Part shown: one piece after another, positions 12,280 through 24,478 of the stretch
Numbering within the stretch: position 1 is the stretch's first letter
Layout: the number at the start of each line of letters is the position of its first letter
Source: Arabidopsis thaliana
Lineage: Eukaryota > Streptophyta > Magnoliopsida > Brassicales > Brassicaceae
Length of the DNA: 64,000 nucleotides
Assembly: GCF_000001735.4 (NCBI RefSeq)
Contig: NC_003070.9
Location: 21,189,971-21,253,970, forward strand
Reading direction: 5' to 3'
Notes under the pieces: generated by a model
Told to the model about the DNA's origin: nothing
Database searches by the model: none
Seen by the model: the letters and a program-made list of their open reading frames with translations, nothing else
Made by a program: the position numbers and the translations under genes

Positions 12280-14727
12280 CTACAACCTGACATCGAACTC
12301 ACCAGCGCGTGTCTGAGCACGAAACCCTTTGTACAAACGAGGAGGGATAGTTTGAAGATCAAGTTTCTCGATTCTTAGGCCAGAAAGAGCAATGCCCATT
12401 ATCTTAAACCCGAGTTTGAATGTCGGAAACACGTGAAGCCGTTCTAACCCTGGTTCCAGCGCTAGTGTTCCCGACAAACACGGAGTTTTGTCCTTTGGGA
12501 TTCGCCCGATTGTCCATGTACATGTCTGCAAAACATAGTCCACAATCAAAAAACGTAAGTTTCTAAATCTGGAAACTGAATTCAAAGCAAAAGCCAGACA
12601 GCATATTACCTTGTTAGAGAGGATTGTTACAGTTCCATGATTTGATGAGAGATCTGCAGATGATACACAGTGAGGAAGCTGGAAACTCAAGGTTATCGAC
12701 TCAATTGTTTTCCCTGGATCGCTTCGGATTCCCACTAGCACGCTAATTCGACATGTACCCGAATCTGATGTTATTTGAGGTTTTACATATACAGGTGTGT
12801 TCTTTAGCTTCTTCACCCTATATTGAATCAGAGATACTTAGATATTAGAATAAATCTTCAAGAAAGTGTAAGAATAACGTTTGGTTGTGAAAACACACAC
12901 CTGTAACTCATAAGCTTGAACTCTCCATCTGGAGGGACAAAGGAGAGAACTTGATGAGATTCCCATGGTCTGTAGCGGACACACGGGTGAAACCTCATGT
13001 CTTCTAGGATTGATGGATTCGCAAACGACAATGTCAAATCTGGAAAACCAGTGAGCTGAGAATTCATTTGGACTTCGCCATAAATCTCGCATTTTACCAA
13101 TTCTCCATCCCTGAATCAGTCAGTGTATTCAAAAGTATGATTTGAGTGAGATGAGTCGTAAAGATTAACTGAAGATTTTGTGAATTTTCTTCAAGCACAA
13201 ACCTGTTTACAATTGCATCCATCTCTTCAACAAGGTCGACATAAACTTCGTTGCTAGAGTACTTTGGATCTGTCGGTCGCCAAGGAACACAAGAGCCCGC
13301 CCCACTCGGAAGCGTGTCACTAACATTCGAAGCATTTCCCGTTACAACACTCAACATTTTGCTGACTAGATTCGGTGGAGCTATCATTTCCTTCAGGATA
13401 CTAGGTTCTGTTGTGAGAGGGAAACCATTATCGATCATCTCATCCAAAAGCTACAAGTCACAAATTTGTGTAACTATTCAGTTAAGGCAATCCAAGAAAG
13501 GGTGAGGCCATAGCAAAAGATAAAATACACAAAGAAGCTATTAATCACACATTGTCAAGTCTCAGTTACTGCAAACCAACATAAAAGGTAAAATAATCAA
13601 ATCTCTCAAACCAACACAGTAAACCTCAACAAAATTATGTATTTTCCATAGCAAAACTTTGTTTCCCAATCAATCATAAGGATGAAAATGTTACAATTGT
13701 CTACTTTGTGAAAAAGCAATCCAAAAACAGTGAAACTAGAGGAATAAGAGGACAGTACGATATTAACATAGCAAAACAAGAACAAAACAAGCTAGAATTT
13801 GTAACCATTACTATGTATTCTCCAGATCAAATAGAAAGAATCAACAACTACAAGTTGATTAAACACACGAAGACACGCTGTGACCTTATCCCAAAATGCC
13901 TTTATTAGTATCACAAACTTTGAACAAATTGGTAAACCGAACTAACAAATGAGCCACAACACACAAGAGAAACCATAATGTCCACCATAGTTTCGGTTAA
14001 GAAAAAAGCTCATTCATAAAATGCATATTGTTTAACAAAAATACCTCATAGACAATGATGAAATTATCCTTAATGAGATCTTCATTTAGCCCACCAAGGT
14101 ACTCAGACAAAACATCAGCAACTCTGCAAAGGAACTAAAACTTCACAAAGTTACAAAAACTTCACAACATTAGAATCTACAAAGAAGAAGCAAAATATTC
14201 ACCTCGATTGCCATCAACGGTGGCATTTCAACTTGACTACAAGCTAAGAACGTAATTCCGTCACGAACAATTTGAAATAGATAATGTGTTGGTGAAGCAA
14301 TCACTGGAAGTGCCTATCCAAAACACAACAAAGAAGCATAAGACACACACTAACACAGTTAAAATCAAGAGCTAAAGATGACCCAATAGATAAGATAAAG
14401 TCTCGAACTTTGAATCAAATTTGTAGATGAAATGACAAAAGATTGCAAATTGACAAAAAACAAAAAAAGACAACTTTAGCTATAATAGTACCTTAAAGGA
14501 ATCGCCTTGAGAAATATATTGATCCCAGAACCAAGCACATATGGATCTATCAACGCGATGACCAGTAAGCTGCTTCTCTAGCATTACCTCTCTGTAAACA
14601 CAAAACCAAACAACAGAAGATGAATTGAGTCCAACATTTCAGACTGATTAGATCTGAGTCTGAGGACAGAAATGGTTTGAAGATTCACTAACCCAGAATC
14701 GGAGATGAGAAAGATACATTGAAGCAT
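12280..14727 (-). CDS. AP3M: AP-3 complex subunit mu
   Basis: Medium subunit of the AP-3 adaptor, which sorts cargo from Golgi/endosomes to the vacuole. Eight exons on the minus strand: 14727-14693, 14591-14492, 14313-14203, 14134-14045, 13450-13203, 13110-12901, 12817-12610, 12525-12280. Phases close to 415 aa, the normal length. The N-terminal longin-like part (MLQCIFLISDSG; about 1-140) binds beta3. The C-terminal mu homology domain (about 175-415; VKCEIYGEVQMNSQLTGFPDLTL, FHPCVRYRPWESHQVLSFVPPDG) recognises Tyr-based sorting signals. It ends GEFDVRL. Also known as ZIP4 / ZIG suppressor 4 (At1g56590) from memory. The 0.6-kb intron 4 (14044-13451) has no other gene. Upstream, GGCCCA and ATGGGCC boxes at 14895-14920 resemble site II elements of housekeeping promoters. 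Confidence 0.95.
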
Positions 14728-15399
14728 CTCTAACCTCGATGCGTGAATCTGCAATTGCTCAGCTTTCTTCTCTTCTTCGTCGATTTTGGGATTTGGCTTG
14801 GAAGTACAATACTCTGACCCAGTCAGAGGCTTCGAATACTCTGACCCAGACAGAAATGATGATTTTATCTTGGCTCTTGGGCTTTATTTCTGGCGAGGCC
14901 CAATGAATATCATGGGCCTTCTATAGTTTTTAACGTTAGTTTTAGTTTTTGTAACTTTGGCTTGCTATAGGATTGAATTTTCATCGTGTTATTACGTCTC
15001 CGATTTGCGTACCTCACGACTGTTTTATAAATTATACCGGTATGGTCGATCTGAGATCACTTGTACTGGTGATGAATTGATATAGGTGTTTGATAGGTCC
15101 CAATCAAAACATAAAGGAACAACACAATAATTTTTTAGTTTGTAGTTTTTGACTCTCTTTTTATTTTTTGGATTTCATTGATTGAATAAGAAAACAGAAA
15201 CAAAGATTCAGGACAGGTCATCCGTAGACACAACTTGTCACACAAGAAAGTAAATATCTAGAAGAAAAATCATAGAAGGGGAATATTTTCCTATTAATAA
15301 GCAACGAGAAACTTTATAACAAAAACAAGACTTTTTTTTTTTGGCTGATAACAAAAACAAAAACAAGACTTAGTTTTCGCTAGTCGATGTAATGCGGGT
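14728..15399. other. AP3M leader and promoter region
   Basis: Holds a 27-bp imperfect direct repeat (AATACTCTGACCCAG at 14808-14822 and again at 14835-14849) in the AP3M leader, and site II-like GGCCCA/TGGGCC boxes near 14897-14920. Nothing coding is seen further upstream. Confidence 0.4.
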
Positions 15400-15535
15400 C
15401 ACTCTTCACGTGAATGAGCCTAGTATTACGTACGTTGCATGTCAGCGTCACGATGAGTATAGCTTATCGCCGATAAGGTCTTTTCACTCAAATGGGCCTA
15501 ATATCAACGTCATCTTGAGTGTCAGCGTCACGTTA
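15400..15535. repeat. Imperfect 84-bp-period direct repeat
   Basis: Two copies of a block that begins TCAC...AATG(A/G)GCCTA and ends TGTCAGCGTCACG, at about 15401-15452 and 15485-15536, each with ACGT cores. This may be a duplicated regulatory segment or a fragment of an old element. Confidence 0.5.
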
Positions 15536-15774
15536 CGGCCCATTAGTGTTTAATTGGGATTTCGCGAGCAGTTAGGTCATCTAAGTTAAAACATTAACAC
15601 ATACTTGAATCAAGAGATAAAAACAATCTGAAAACGACCAAAAAGTTAACCAAACCAAGACTAAAAAAATGGGATGATAAAACATTGAAAATTTACAAAT
15701 ACAGCAAATTCAAGGATCAATAAGCTAACAATTATTCAAAAGATAAAGGGAATTTTGGAAAAGAAACAAATTAT

Positions 15775-15852
15775 AAACTACCTTAATGGCCTGAAAAATA
15801 GATTGATCCTAGCTAGCTAGAACCACGCACATAGTTATTCGATGTCGTGACC
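15775..15852 (-). pseudogene. Decayed fragment similar to AP3M exon 2
   Basis: The run ACCTTAATGGCCTGAAAAATAG...ATTGATCCTAGC...GAACCACGCACATAG...GATGTCGTGACCA follows the order of AP3M exon 2 (14491-14575), with substitutions and an 8-bp insertion. The flanking DNA is only loosely similar to AP3M introns. It is read as a relic of a local duplication. Confidence 0.5.
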
Positions 15853-17096
15853 AAATCCATATGTGGCTTTACAATTTAGTTAGTTAAGTTGATCTAATAT
15901 GTTGTCTTAATGAAACAATTTTTTTTTTTGAATATACATGCCTTGATAATAATATCATATAAAATAACAAGAAAAAATACTAAAAATAAAAATTTACTAC
16001 TATATATAAAAAACCTTCTACTAAATTTAATTGAATGTTTTGAGTAAAACACAATTATGCTTTAAACTTTTATTTATTTATTTATTGAAAAAGCTTTAAA
16101 CTTTTATATAGCAGTTATTATTATTTTTGTTATTATTTTATTTCAATAGAATATTATGATTATTATTACAAAAAAAACATATTACAAGAGTCATACACAT
16201 TTGACATTACTCGCCTATTTCGTTTTTTAGATCCCACAACGAGTTGGAAAAAAAAGATTCCATAGAATATTCTACACTCAAGAATTAGTCAAAGACTCAG
16301 AGTCGTGGATAGACTAGTTTGTACAAAAACTAACCGAAGGAATTGAAGTGACCTTACACTAACTTCTACTCCATAAAGCCATAATAAACTAACATTATCC
16401 TATTTTTCTGATTTTGTCATCCGTATAGTAAACAAGGTCGGCCCATTGAGAAATTTACATCACAACGACACTTTTCCGTTTTTTTTTTTTTTTTTTTTCT
16501 AAATTACTTGGTGAATTAAAGGTAGTGAACGCCACTTGCGGATGCATGGTACATCGCGGCAAATTTTATAAAAATGTAGAATGGGGACTTTTTCATTTAT
16601 TTAATAAATAATCCATTTATTTGGCTTTAAGAAACCTATCAATTACCAAAAAAAGAAGAAAACTAGAAGAAAAAAAAATAAAACTCGAGATGTGAGTAAT
16701 TTCATAGACTTGATTGGTTTCCGAAAAATTTAAAAGTATAATTGATAAAATGTTAGATTAAAAGTTAATTTAATAGCTATAAAAAATACAAATTGAGAGG
16801 AACTACACACATTTTTTTTTTTTTATGGAACCTAACACAAATTTTTTTTTTTGTTGAATGCAGATAAGTAATACCTACTTGACAGAAACAAACTAAAATA
16901 AAATAAAAATAAAAATAACGAAACATAACCTTATGAGTTTTTGAGTCATGCAATTAAAAAATATATATGATTTTAACGTCCACATATGCCGTAAATAGTC
17001 GGTCGGTCATCGGTCAGACAAACTACCATAGGAAAGAAATTTAAACATGGAAAATAGACCAAACGGGAAATGGGCCCAACAAGACTTTTCCTTGTC
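15853..17096. other. AT-rich intergenic
   Basis: Homopolymer-rich sequence (for example the T run at 16480-16498) upstream of the GolS2 promoter. No gene seen. Confidence 0.4.
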
Positions 17097-17315
17097 CACG
17101 TGTATCATCACCGCCTACTACGTTCCACGTAGACACGTGTCCACATAATAACCAATCAGAAAATCCCACACTAATATAGTGTATTAAATACCCCATACGA
17201 CGTCGTATATCTGAAGTGGAACCCATTGATAAACACATAAAAATGACCGATCAACCACCACGAGCTCGATTTAAAAACCTTGATGAGTCGAACAGTCTAG
17301 ATACTGACACGTGTC
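17097..17315 (+). promoter_or_regulatory. Cluster of three ACGT/G-box (ABRE-like) elements upstream of GOLS2
   Basis: CACGTG occurs at 17097-17102, inside ACACGTGTCC at 17133-17142, and inside the palindrome GACACGTGTC at 17306-17315, all 220-440 bp upstream of the TATA box. Sequences of this form bind bZIP (ABF/AREB) factors. Their clustering fits the drought and salt induction known for GolS2. Binding is inferred, not shown. Confidence 0.6.
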
Positions 17316-17535
17316 GTTATGTAACGCCGTGGCAGCACCTGGATTATACTGGGACCCACTGTAAATAGTTAATTCAAAACGAAGCTTCGCGCGCGTATCC
17401 TAAACCGTTAGATTCCACCATATTGTTGAATAGCCGTTGGATCAAAATCTTTCTCTGGAAACGTTTAGTAGTCGGTCGTATTTAATTATCCAAAGTAATT
17501 AGCGATTAATCTTTTAATTAATTAAGACAAAATCT

Positions 17536-17543
17536 TATATAAA
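17536..17543 (+). promoter_or_regulatory. TATA box of GOLS2
   Basis: TATATAAA lies 107 bp upstream of the GolS2 ATG, followed by an AC-rich leader (CACAAACACAAACAC), which is typical of an efficiently translated plant leader. Confidence 0.75.
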
Positions 17544-17649
17544 GCACCATTAAGCATCACCCACATACTCAGCACACTACACACAAACTAAACGAAACAA
17601 AAACAAACACAAACACAAACACAGAAGTATTTTCTAAAAGACAAAGAAG

Positions 17650-19321
17650 ATGGCACCTGAGATCAATACCAAACTCACCGTACCGGTCCACTCAGCAACC
17701 GGCGGAGAAAAGAGGGCGTACGTGACTTTCCTTGCTGGAACTGGAGACTACGTGAAAGGGGTGGTGGGTCTTGCTAAGGGGCTAAGGAAAGCTAAGAGCA
17801 AGTACCCACTCGTGGTGGCGGTTTTGCCGGATGTACCGGAGGATCACCGGAAACAGTTGGTGGATCAAGGCTGTGTTGTTAAGGAGATAGAGCCGGTTTA
17901 TCCACCGGAGAATCAAACCGAGTTTGCTATGGCTTACTATGTCATTAACTACTCTAAGCTTCGTATCTGGGAGGTACAAATATAAATATGTATTGTTTGT
18001 TAAGTTTTTTATTTATAAGAATATAAAATCTAGCAAAGTAAATTCTATATATGACCAAAATATTATTATGTACTTCATTGTTTGTTCCAAAAGAAGTTGA
18101 TATTTATATAAAAAAAGACCTTATAGTGATTATTTTTATATCTTTAATTTCTTATATATAATAAAATTATATATGGATGCAGTTCGTGGAGTACAACAAG
18201 ATGATATACTTGGACGGTGACATACAAGTGTTCGACAACATAGATCACTTGTTTGATCTTCCAAACGGCCAATTCTATGCAGTTATGGACTGTTTTTGCG
18301 AGAAGACATGGAGTCACTCGCCACAGTACAAGATCGGTTATTGCCAACAGTGTCCGGACAAGGTGACATGGCCAGAGGCCAAGCTTGGTCCTAAGCCGCC
18401 TTTGTACTTCAACGCCGGTATGTTCGTTTACGAGCCTAACCTCTCCACTTATCATAACCTCTTGGAGACGGTCAAAATTGTGCCTCCCACTCTTTTTGCT
18501 GAACAGGTAAATAGATAAAATTATTAAGTTATAGAAACCCACAAAAAGTTATTAATTATGGATATTACAACTTAAAAATTATAATCATTTGAATATGTTA
18601 TAGGATTTTTTGAATATGTACTTCAAGGACATATACAAGCCAATACCACCAGTGTATAACTTGGTCTTGGCAATGCTTTGGAGGCATCCAGAGAATATAG
18701 AGCTTGACCAAGTCAAAGTTGTTCACTACTGTGCTGCTGGTGCTAAACCTTGGAGGTAAGATTATTACTAGTTCAAATAATTTTCAATCAAGTTTATATA
18801 TTGACGTCCAATCAAGTTTATTTATTTCTGTAGGCCAAAATTTTAATATATTCAATTTGATGTATCAGAAAATAATATCTTTGCATATAACTAACAATAA
18901 GTTGAAAGTACCACTAAGTCGTAGAACTAAATGTTGCAAATTTTATTGGGATATCTAAAAATTTCACATTAGAAATATGTTCTAACAAAGTTTTATCTAA
19001 CGAAAATAGTTAAAATCACAAACATACCTCTCATGAGCTATTTTAATATTAATTTGTTTATAGAAAAGTTGTGGATTTGAATTTTCTAAAAGTTGTTTGT
19101 TGTATTATATCAGATTCACTGGAGAAGAAGAGAACATGGACAGAGAAGACATTAAGATGCTGGTCAAGAAATGGTGGGACATTTACAATGACGAGTCTCT
19201 TGATTACAAGAATGTTGTCATTGGGGACAGCCACAAGAAGCAACAGACACTTCAGCAGTTTATCGAAGCTTTGTCTGAAGCCGGTGCGCTTCAGTATGTC
19301 AAAGCTCCATCTGCAGCTTAG
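17650..19321 (+). CDS. GOLS2: Galactinol synthase 2 (GT8)
   Basis: Transfers galactose from UDP-galactose to myo-inositol to make galactinol, the first committed step of raffinose-family oligosaccharide synthesis, in the cytosol. Four exons (17650-17973, 18183-18506, 18604-18755, 19114-19321) give 335 aa. The GT8 fold covers about residues 25-270. The metal-binding DxD sits in IYLDGDIQVFDN (Asp119 and Asp121). KPPLYFNAGMFVYEP and a Cys/Trp-rich DCFCEKTWSHSPQYKIGYCQQC segment follow. The protein ends with the APSAA pentapeptide that marks galactinol synthases. At1g56600 from memory, a drought-, salt- and ABA-responsive isoform. The G-box cluster and TATA upstream agree with this. Confidence 0.96.
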
Positions 19322-20238
19322 CCACAATATAATCATCGAGCTCGTTGCTGCATACGCCTCTTCATGACTATAATATTGCTTATTGCTTTAGTTTGAAACT
19401 TGTTTATAGGACCATATAGTTATACATATACTATATGAGATTGTGTTACTATTTTAATTTTTATGGGTTTTGGAGGATTTTTTAAATTTCCACATCCGTT
19501 TTTACTTATCATATACTAGCTTGTTGATTAGGAACAATGCTCCCGACAATATTGTAAAGTATACTTGTTTAAGTTGTTATCCATGAGAATACAAACGTAT
19601 ATAGTTCAGTTATATTTATATTCTTCATAAGTATCTTCTCCAACTTTCGAAGACATGGTTTTTATAAAGCACAGAGTATTCGTTCTTTTTATGTCTTTCT
19701 ATTCTAGCCACCATAAATTTTGTAAAAAAAAATAACCTTGTTAAAACGCTTTCCAAACACGGATTGAAACGAGGGTAATATTAGAACGTAACCATGTAAA
19801 TGAAAAAAATAGCCGTTAAAGAAAAAAAAAAACGAAAAAAATAAAGAATTGTCAGTTTTTTTATTAGTAAATAATCATATAACAGTATAACAAAAGATAA
19901 AAAGGTCCTGCAAGTTGAAGTACATTATTTATTTATTTGTGTAACATCTATATATATATATATATATATCTATATAGTGAAGTATATTTTGGAATAATCA
20001 TTTTTTTTGAAATTCCTAGTTCTTTAATTAGTACTGATCGGAATGATAACTTTCACTCTTCAATAATATCTCTTTAATTATTTCTGTTAACTATTATCTT
20101 AAGAAAAAACTCCATTATCAAAAAAAAAAAAATTGTAACATCTTTATATTAAAATTTAAAATAGTACACAAAAGTATTATTAACAATTAATTATTATTTT
20201 TGAACTTTTCATTTTATTTCATATGATTTATTAGTATA
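19322..20238. other. AT-rich intergenic
   Basis: Holds the GolS2 3' region and short AT runs (for example 19950-19976). No gene seen. Confidence 0.5.
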
Positions 20239-20246
20239 GCTACAAG

Positions 20247-21311
20247 TAGGGGTGCCAAAATGGGTAATCCAACTCAACTCAACTCATAATCAAATGAGTT
20301 TAGGGTTAAATGAGTTATGGGTTGACCCAACCCATTTAACAAAATGAGTTGGGTCAACCCATAAATCATTTAATTATTATAGGTTGAGTTGTTAAATGGG
20401 TTAACCTATTTTAGTAATAATTTAATTAATTATTATTATAAAACAATAATAAATAATAATTATTATTAATTCATTATCATCAAACTTAGGATATTTACGG
20501 ATTCTACATTTTACGGGTTTACGTTTTTGGCGGCAAAATCACGGGTTTACGTTTTCGGCGGGAAAATTATAGGTTTACATTTTTGGCGGAAAAATTACGG
20601 GTTTACGTTTTTGGCAGAAAAATTACGGGTTTACGTTTTTGGAGGGAAAATCTCGGGTTTACATTTTTGGTGGAAAAATCTCGGATTTACGTTTTTGGCG
20701 GGAAAATCACGGGTTTACGTTTTTGGCGGTAAAATCACAGGTTTACGTTTTTGGAGGAAAAATCACGGATTTACGTTTTTGGCGGGAAAATTACGGCTTT
20801 ACGTTTTTGGCGGAAAAATTACGAGTTTACGTTTTTGGCGGGAAAATCACGGGTTTACGATTTTTGGCGGGAAAATTACGAGTTTACGTTTTTGGCGGGA
20901 AAATCTTGGGTTTATGTTTTTGGCGGGAAAATTACGGGTTTGCGTTTTTGGCGAGAAAATTACGAGTTTACTTTTTCTCAATTTCATCGCTTGTATATTT
21001 AAGAAATTTGGAAAAATATTTATTTTATTAAATTGGTTTAGATGTGTTGGTTAAACTTAAATTGGCATTGGTTTAGAGATTTTAGTTGGTTTAATTCAAT
21101 TTTACAAAACTCGATGGGTTAATTGTGTAAACCATTGAAACCATTAACCATTACAACCCAACTCATTTTACTCATCAAACCAATTGACTCATCAACTCAT
21201 TTGACCCATCAACTCATTTGACTCAAAATTTTCAACTCATTAGGGTTTAGGGTTCATGGGTTGAGTTGAGTTGAGTTGACCCATGAATTTTGACCCATTT
21301 TGACACCCCTA
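20247..21311. mobile_element. Non-autonomous hAT-type transposon, 1065 bp
   Basis: Bounded by an exact 8-bp target-site duplication GCTACAAG (20239-20246 and 21312-21319), the size typical of hAT elements. The termini are inverted repeats: TAGGGGTGCCAAAATGGGT at the left, and on the other strand from the right TAGGGGTGTCAAAATGGGT. Subterminal regions are packed with GAGTTGGGTTGA/TCAACCCAACTC-type motifs in both orientations, as expected for transposase-binding sites. The centre has a minisatellite (separate entry) and no transposase domain. It depends on transposase in trans. Confidence 0.85.
20513..20975. repeat. 28-bp minisatellite inside the hAT element (about 16 units)
   Basis: The unit is close to ACGGGTTTACG plus TTTTTGGCGGGAAAATC and is repeated head to tail with a constant 28-bp period, apart from a 1-bp insertion near 20859. 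Because 28 is not a multiple of three and the unit has no stop on this strand, all three plus frames stay open and predict repetitive peptides (VYVFGGKI, GFTFLAGK). I regard these as artefacts of the repeat. Units differ by a few substitutions, so the array is not freshly amplified. Confidence 0.9.
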
Positions 21312-21319
21312 GCTACAAG

Positions 21320-22006
21320 ATTACAATTGAAAGTATATTGTTTTGCTCTCTATTTATATAACCTACTTTAAGGAATTTTACAAATTTGTTAACTGATTAT
21401 CTCCCTTTAATCCTTTTTATTTATGCACCAATTAGATCAATTATGGATTCTAAAAGAACAAATTAGCCCATATGATACAATAAATAAATTAAAAATGTAA
21501 CAATAAAACATTGTGGTTTTGTTATAACGGTTCAACTAAATCCCAAGCTTCAAATCATATGAAAATTTAGGGTTAAAATTTTTGTTTGATTTAAGAATTT
21601 TAGATTGAATTTGGGGATTTAGTTAATACACTATTACCAAACGATATCGCTCTGTTTTTAGAAACAATAACGTTTTGAATTAAAGGTTCTCTGTTAAAAA
21701 AAATTAACTCCGTTAATAGGATATATAATCTACTTAATAGTATGCCTAAATCAGGTCAACAAAATTTGGATATTTATTTGGAAGGTTAATATAAATTTGA
21801 TATTTACTTTGTTTTGTGGAGAATTGAGGATTTAAATCAACGTTTTCATTAACTTGAGGATTTTAGTGATATTTTCTCCGAAAATGTTTTGTCCCAAAAA
21901 AAAAGAAAAAAAAAAGTCTCAGTCCTCTCATTTCTCCATCTCTTTTTCGATTTAATAAACACAAGGAGGCTTAGGGTTTAAATCTGCTCAACCACGATTC
22001 ACACAG
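21320..22006. other. F-box gene upstream region
   Basis: AT-rich sequence leading to a CT-rich leader (21920-21965). A 5'-UTR intron of the F-box gene appears to start at 22007. Confidence 0.4.
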
Positions 22007-22407
22007 GTGCGTTCTGTTTCTTTGTTGTTTTGGAGGATTTCATGCTTTTAATTTCTTAATCTATAGAAAAAGTCATTTGAAAATGGAAGCAAATTGAAAA
22101 TTAGTTCCATGAGTTGTGTTCCTAATGAGAAGTATCTTAGTAGCTCGAATTGTCCCTTAACGTCCTTATATTTTTAGTATGATTAATGGATTCTGCTTGA
22201 TTTCTCTATGTGTGATTTATGGGTTTTGCTTTAGTTCTCATATTTCTTTTTGGTTTCTACTTGTTCCTGATGAAAAGTAGCTCGATTTTTCCTCAACGTC
22301 CTTTTACTTTTTTGTATGATTTATGGGTTTTGCTTTTAGTTCTCAGATTTCTATTTTCTCTTATACAGATTTTAATTTTGTGTTTGTTTAATTTCAGGTT
22401 TGTTGAG

Positions 22408-23990
22408 ATGACATCGAATAATAAGAAGAAGAAAACGGAGCTTTGTGATTTGCCCAAGTGTCTTGCACCTCACATATTGTCTTGGTTACCAACCAAGACC
22501 GCGGTTACTGTTTCTCTTCTCTTTATGAAAGGATGGTGGAGAAGTGAGATGAAGAATCTTTCAAGTCTTAAGTTTTCTTTTAGTGATGATCAAGAGGAAG
22601 AGCATTTTGTGAGATTTGTTGATCAAGTGTTGAGGCAGAGAGGTAACCGTAAGTTGGATAGTTTCTCGCTGACACTGAATGACGAGATCGATGGAGGATT
22701 TGTTACTCATTTAGTTGATTATCCATTGGACAATGGAGTAGAGAAGCTAAAGCTTAGCATATATGATATAAAAGGAAATTTCCAGCTGAGTTCAAGAGTG
22801 TTTTCGCAAGCCACTCTTGTAACTTTGAAGTTAGCAACCAACCGTAGTTTGATTTGGATAAATGGAGATGATGTAGCTGCTGCTCATCTTCCTTGTTTGA
22901 AGACCTTGTGGCTTGACGACGTTTTAGTTGCTGATGTTAAAGTGTTCGTTAGACTCTTATCAAGATGTCCAATACTAGAGGAGCTCGTGATGATAGATAT
23001 GAAGTGGCATAATTGGGAAGCCTGTTTTGTGGTTAGCGCAAGTCTCAGAAGATTGAAAATTGTTTGGACTGATTATGTTGAAATGGATGAGTATGATAGA
23101 TGCCCTCAAAGTGTATTGTTTGACACTCCGAATGTCTTGTATCTTGAGTACACTGATCATATTGCTGGGCAATATCCACTACTGAAATTTTCTTCCCTTA
23201 TTGAAGCCAAGATCAGACTTGAAATGATAGATGAAAAAGAGGAAGAAGATGAGGGACAAGAAGTGATTGTTGGTGATAATGCCACAGCCTTTATCACAGG
23301 AATAACAAGTGTTCGGAAACTCTATTTGTATGCGAACACAATTCAGGTAGGAGAATTTCTTGTCTGATAACACGTTTGAGATTTGGAAGACAAGACAACA
23401 CTAATTGATTTGCTTGTGTTGTGTTTCAGGTCCTTCACCACTACTTCGATCCTCCAATTCCTGAATTCGTATACTTGACTCACCTGACTATTCAGAGTGA
23501 CAAAGAACTAGGCTGGGATGCGATTCCAGAGCTGCTTAGTAAATGTCCACATTTGGAAACCCTCGTCTTGGAGGTAAGAAACCAAGCTGCTTAGTGAATC
23601 GATTTTATGGTTAAAAGCAAAACATATGCGTTACTGTATGTCTTTATGTTTCAGGGGCTTTTCCACTTAGCCACAGATGTGTGTGGTGATGTGTGTCCCT
23701 GCAGGAGGAACATGGAGCAGGCAATCTCTTACCTAGTAAAATCTCCTGTTACTCACCTAGAGATATACGAAGGAGTTGTTGGGAAAAAGAGAGGAGAAGT
23801 TACTGAGGATGCAGCCCGATTTGGTGAGCAAGTACGGTGGTTTTTGATGAGAATGCTACATCTCCAACAAGTGAAAATATATGGGCAAACAGAAGATAGC
23901 GTTACCGCTCTTTACGACATTGCCACTGAACTTCGGAGACTTGAAGGAAAAGCTTCCCCAAATGTTCAGATATCTGTACTCCAAGCTTAA
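22408..23990 (+). CDS. F-box/FBD/LRR-type protein
   Basis: Likely substrate adaptor of an SCF ubiquitin ligase, or a degenerate member of that family. Three coding exons, 22408-23346, 23430-23573, 23655-23990, give 472 aa. A 5'-UTR intron is likely from 22007 to 22397 (GTGCGT...TTTCAG). The N-terminal F-box (about 10-45) is LCDLPKCLAPHILSWLPTKTA with later residues diverged. Leucine-rich-repeat-like segments follow (CPILEELVMIDMKWHNW), then the FBD-type C-terminus (LSKCPHLETLVLEGL). The C-terminal exon with CGDVCPC and a helical tail is usual for the family. At1g56610 from memory. The start at 22408 is chosen because earlier in-frame Met codons lie within the leader intron. Confidence 0.88.
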
Positions 23991-24325
23991 GCAAAGGCGT
24001 GTAGTAGAGTAATTGTGACCAAAGTTGAAAGTCTTTTGTGTGCATATAATGATTCAACTTTATGGCTCTGAAAATGCATCTTGTTCTTAAGGTAATGTAA
24101 TTAAAGAGATATATTACAAACTCTGTGAATGCTTACTTAGAAAAGTTAAGAAAAAACTTGTGATTAAAGGCAGCAAATACACTCATTAACAACTGAAACC
24201 TCCACTATTCTCAGAGAAGTGCAAATACAAATATAAACCTGTGGAATTATGCTTATTTTCAACGTTTTAAAGCTTTTGAGAAAACAATTGATACACTAGC
24301 GAGGTAGCCTCACCACCAATCATCA
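23991..24325. other. F-box gene 3' region
   Basis: 3' flank of the F-box gene. Nothing further is seen. Confidence 0.4.
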
Positions 24326-24478
24326 TCATTTGAGTCTTCCAAAATCGTCTGCAATTTCATCAATAGAGGCTTCTGAGTTTGTGGAGCGAGCAAACATCAA
24401 TCGACCTTGTACATTGAAACCCTTCTGATTTATGAGCAAGAAGAGTAGTAACTCAAGGCGTTGAGAACTGAAGCGATT
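24326..24478 (-). other. Possible terminal exon of an unassigned minus-strand gene
   Basis: Reading the minus strand from an acceptor-like AG (24480-24479) gives an open, protein-like frame ending at TGA 24328-24326: NRFSSQRLELLLFLLINQKG, then FNVQGRLMFARSTNSEASID and EIADDFGRLK. The second part is unlike random translation. Another exon-like piece lies at about 24845-24750 (NICDLVVSPIQQGSHLMFRN...YALPQ followed by GTAGAT). A possible first exon starts near 25413 (MSTAFNSRSNLQGNP). I could not close the phases between them, so this may be an unrecognised small gene or a relic. Confidence 0.3.

Noticed and set aside
20527..21054. Open frames of 175, 130 and 83 codons predicting repetitive GFTFLAGK/VYVFGGKI proteins
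   Set aside because: They are different frames of the same 28-bp minisatellite without stops; no start context, no conserved domain, and they lie within a non-autonomous transposon.
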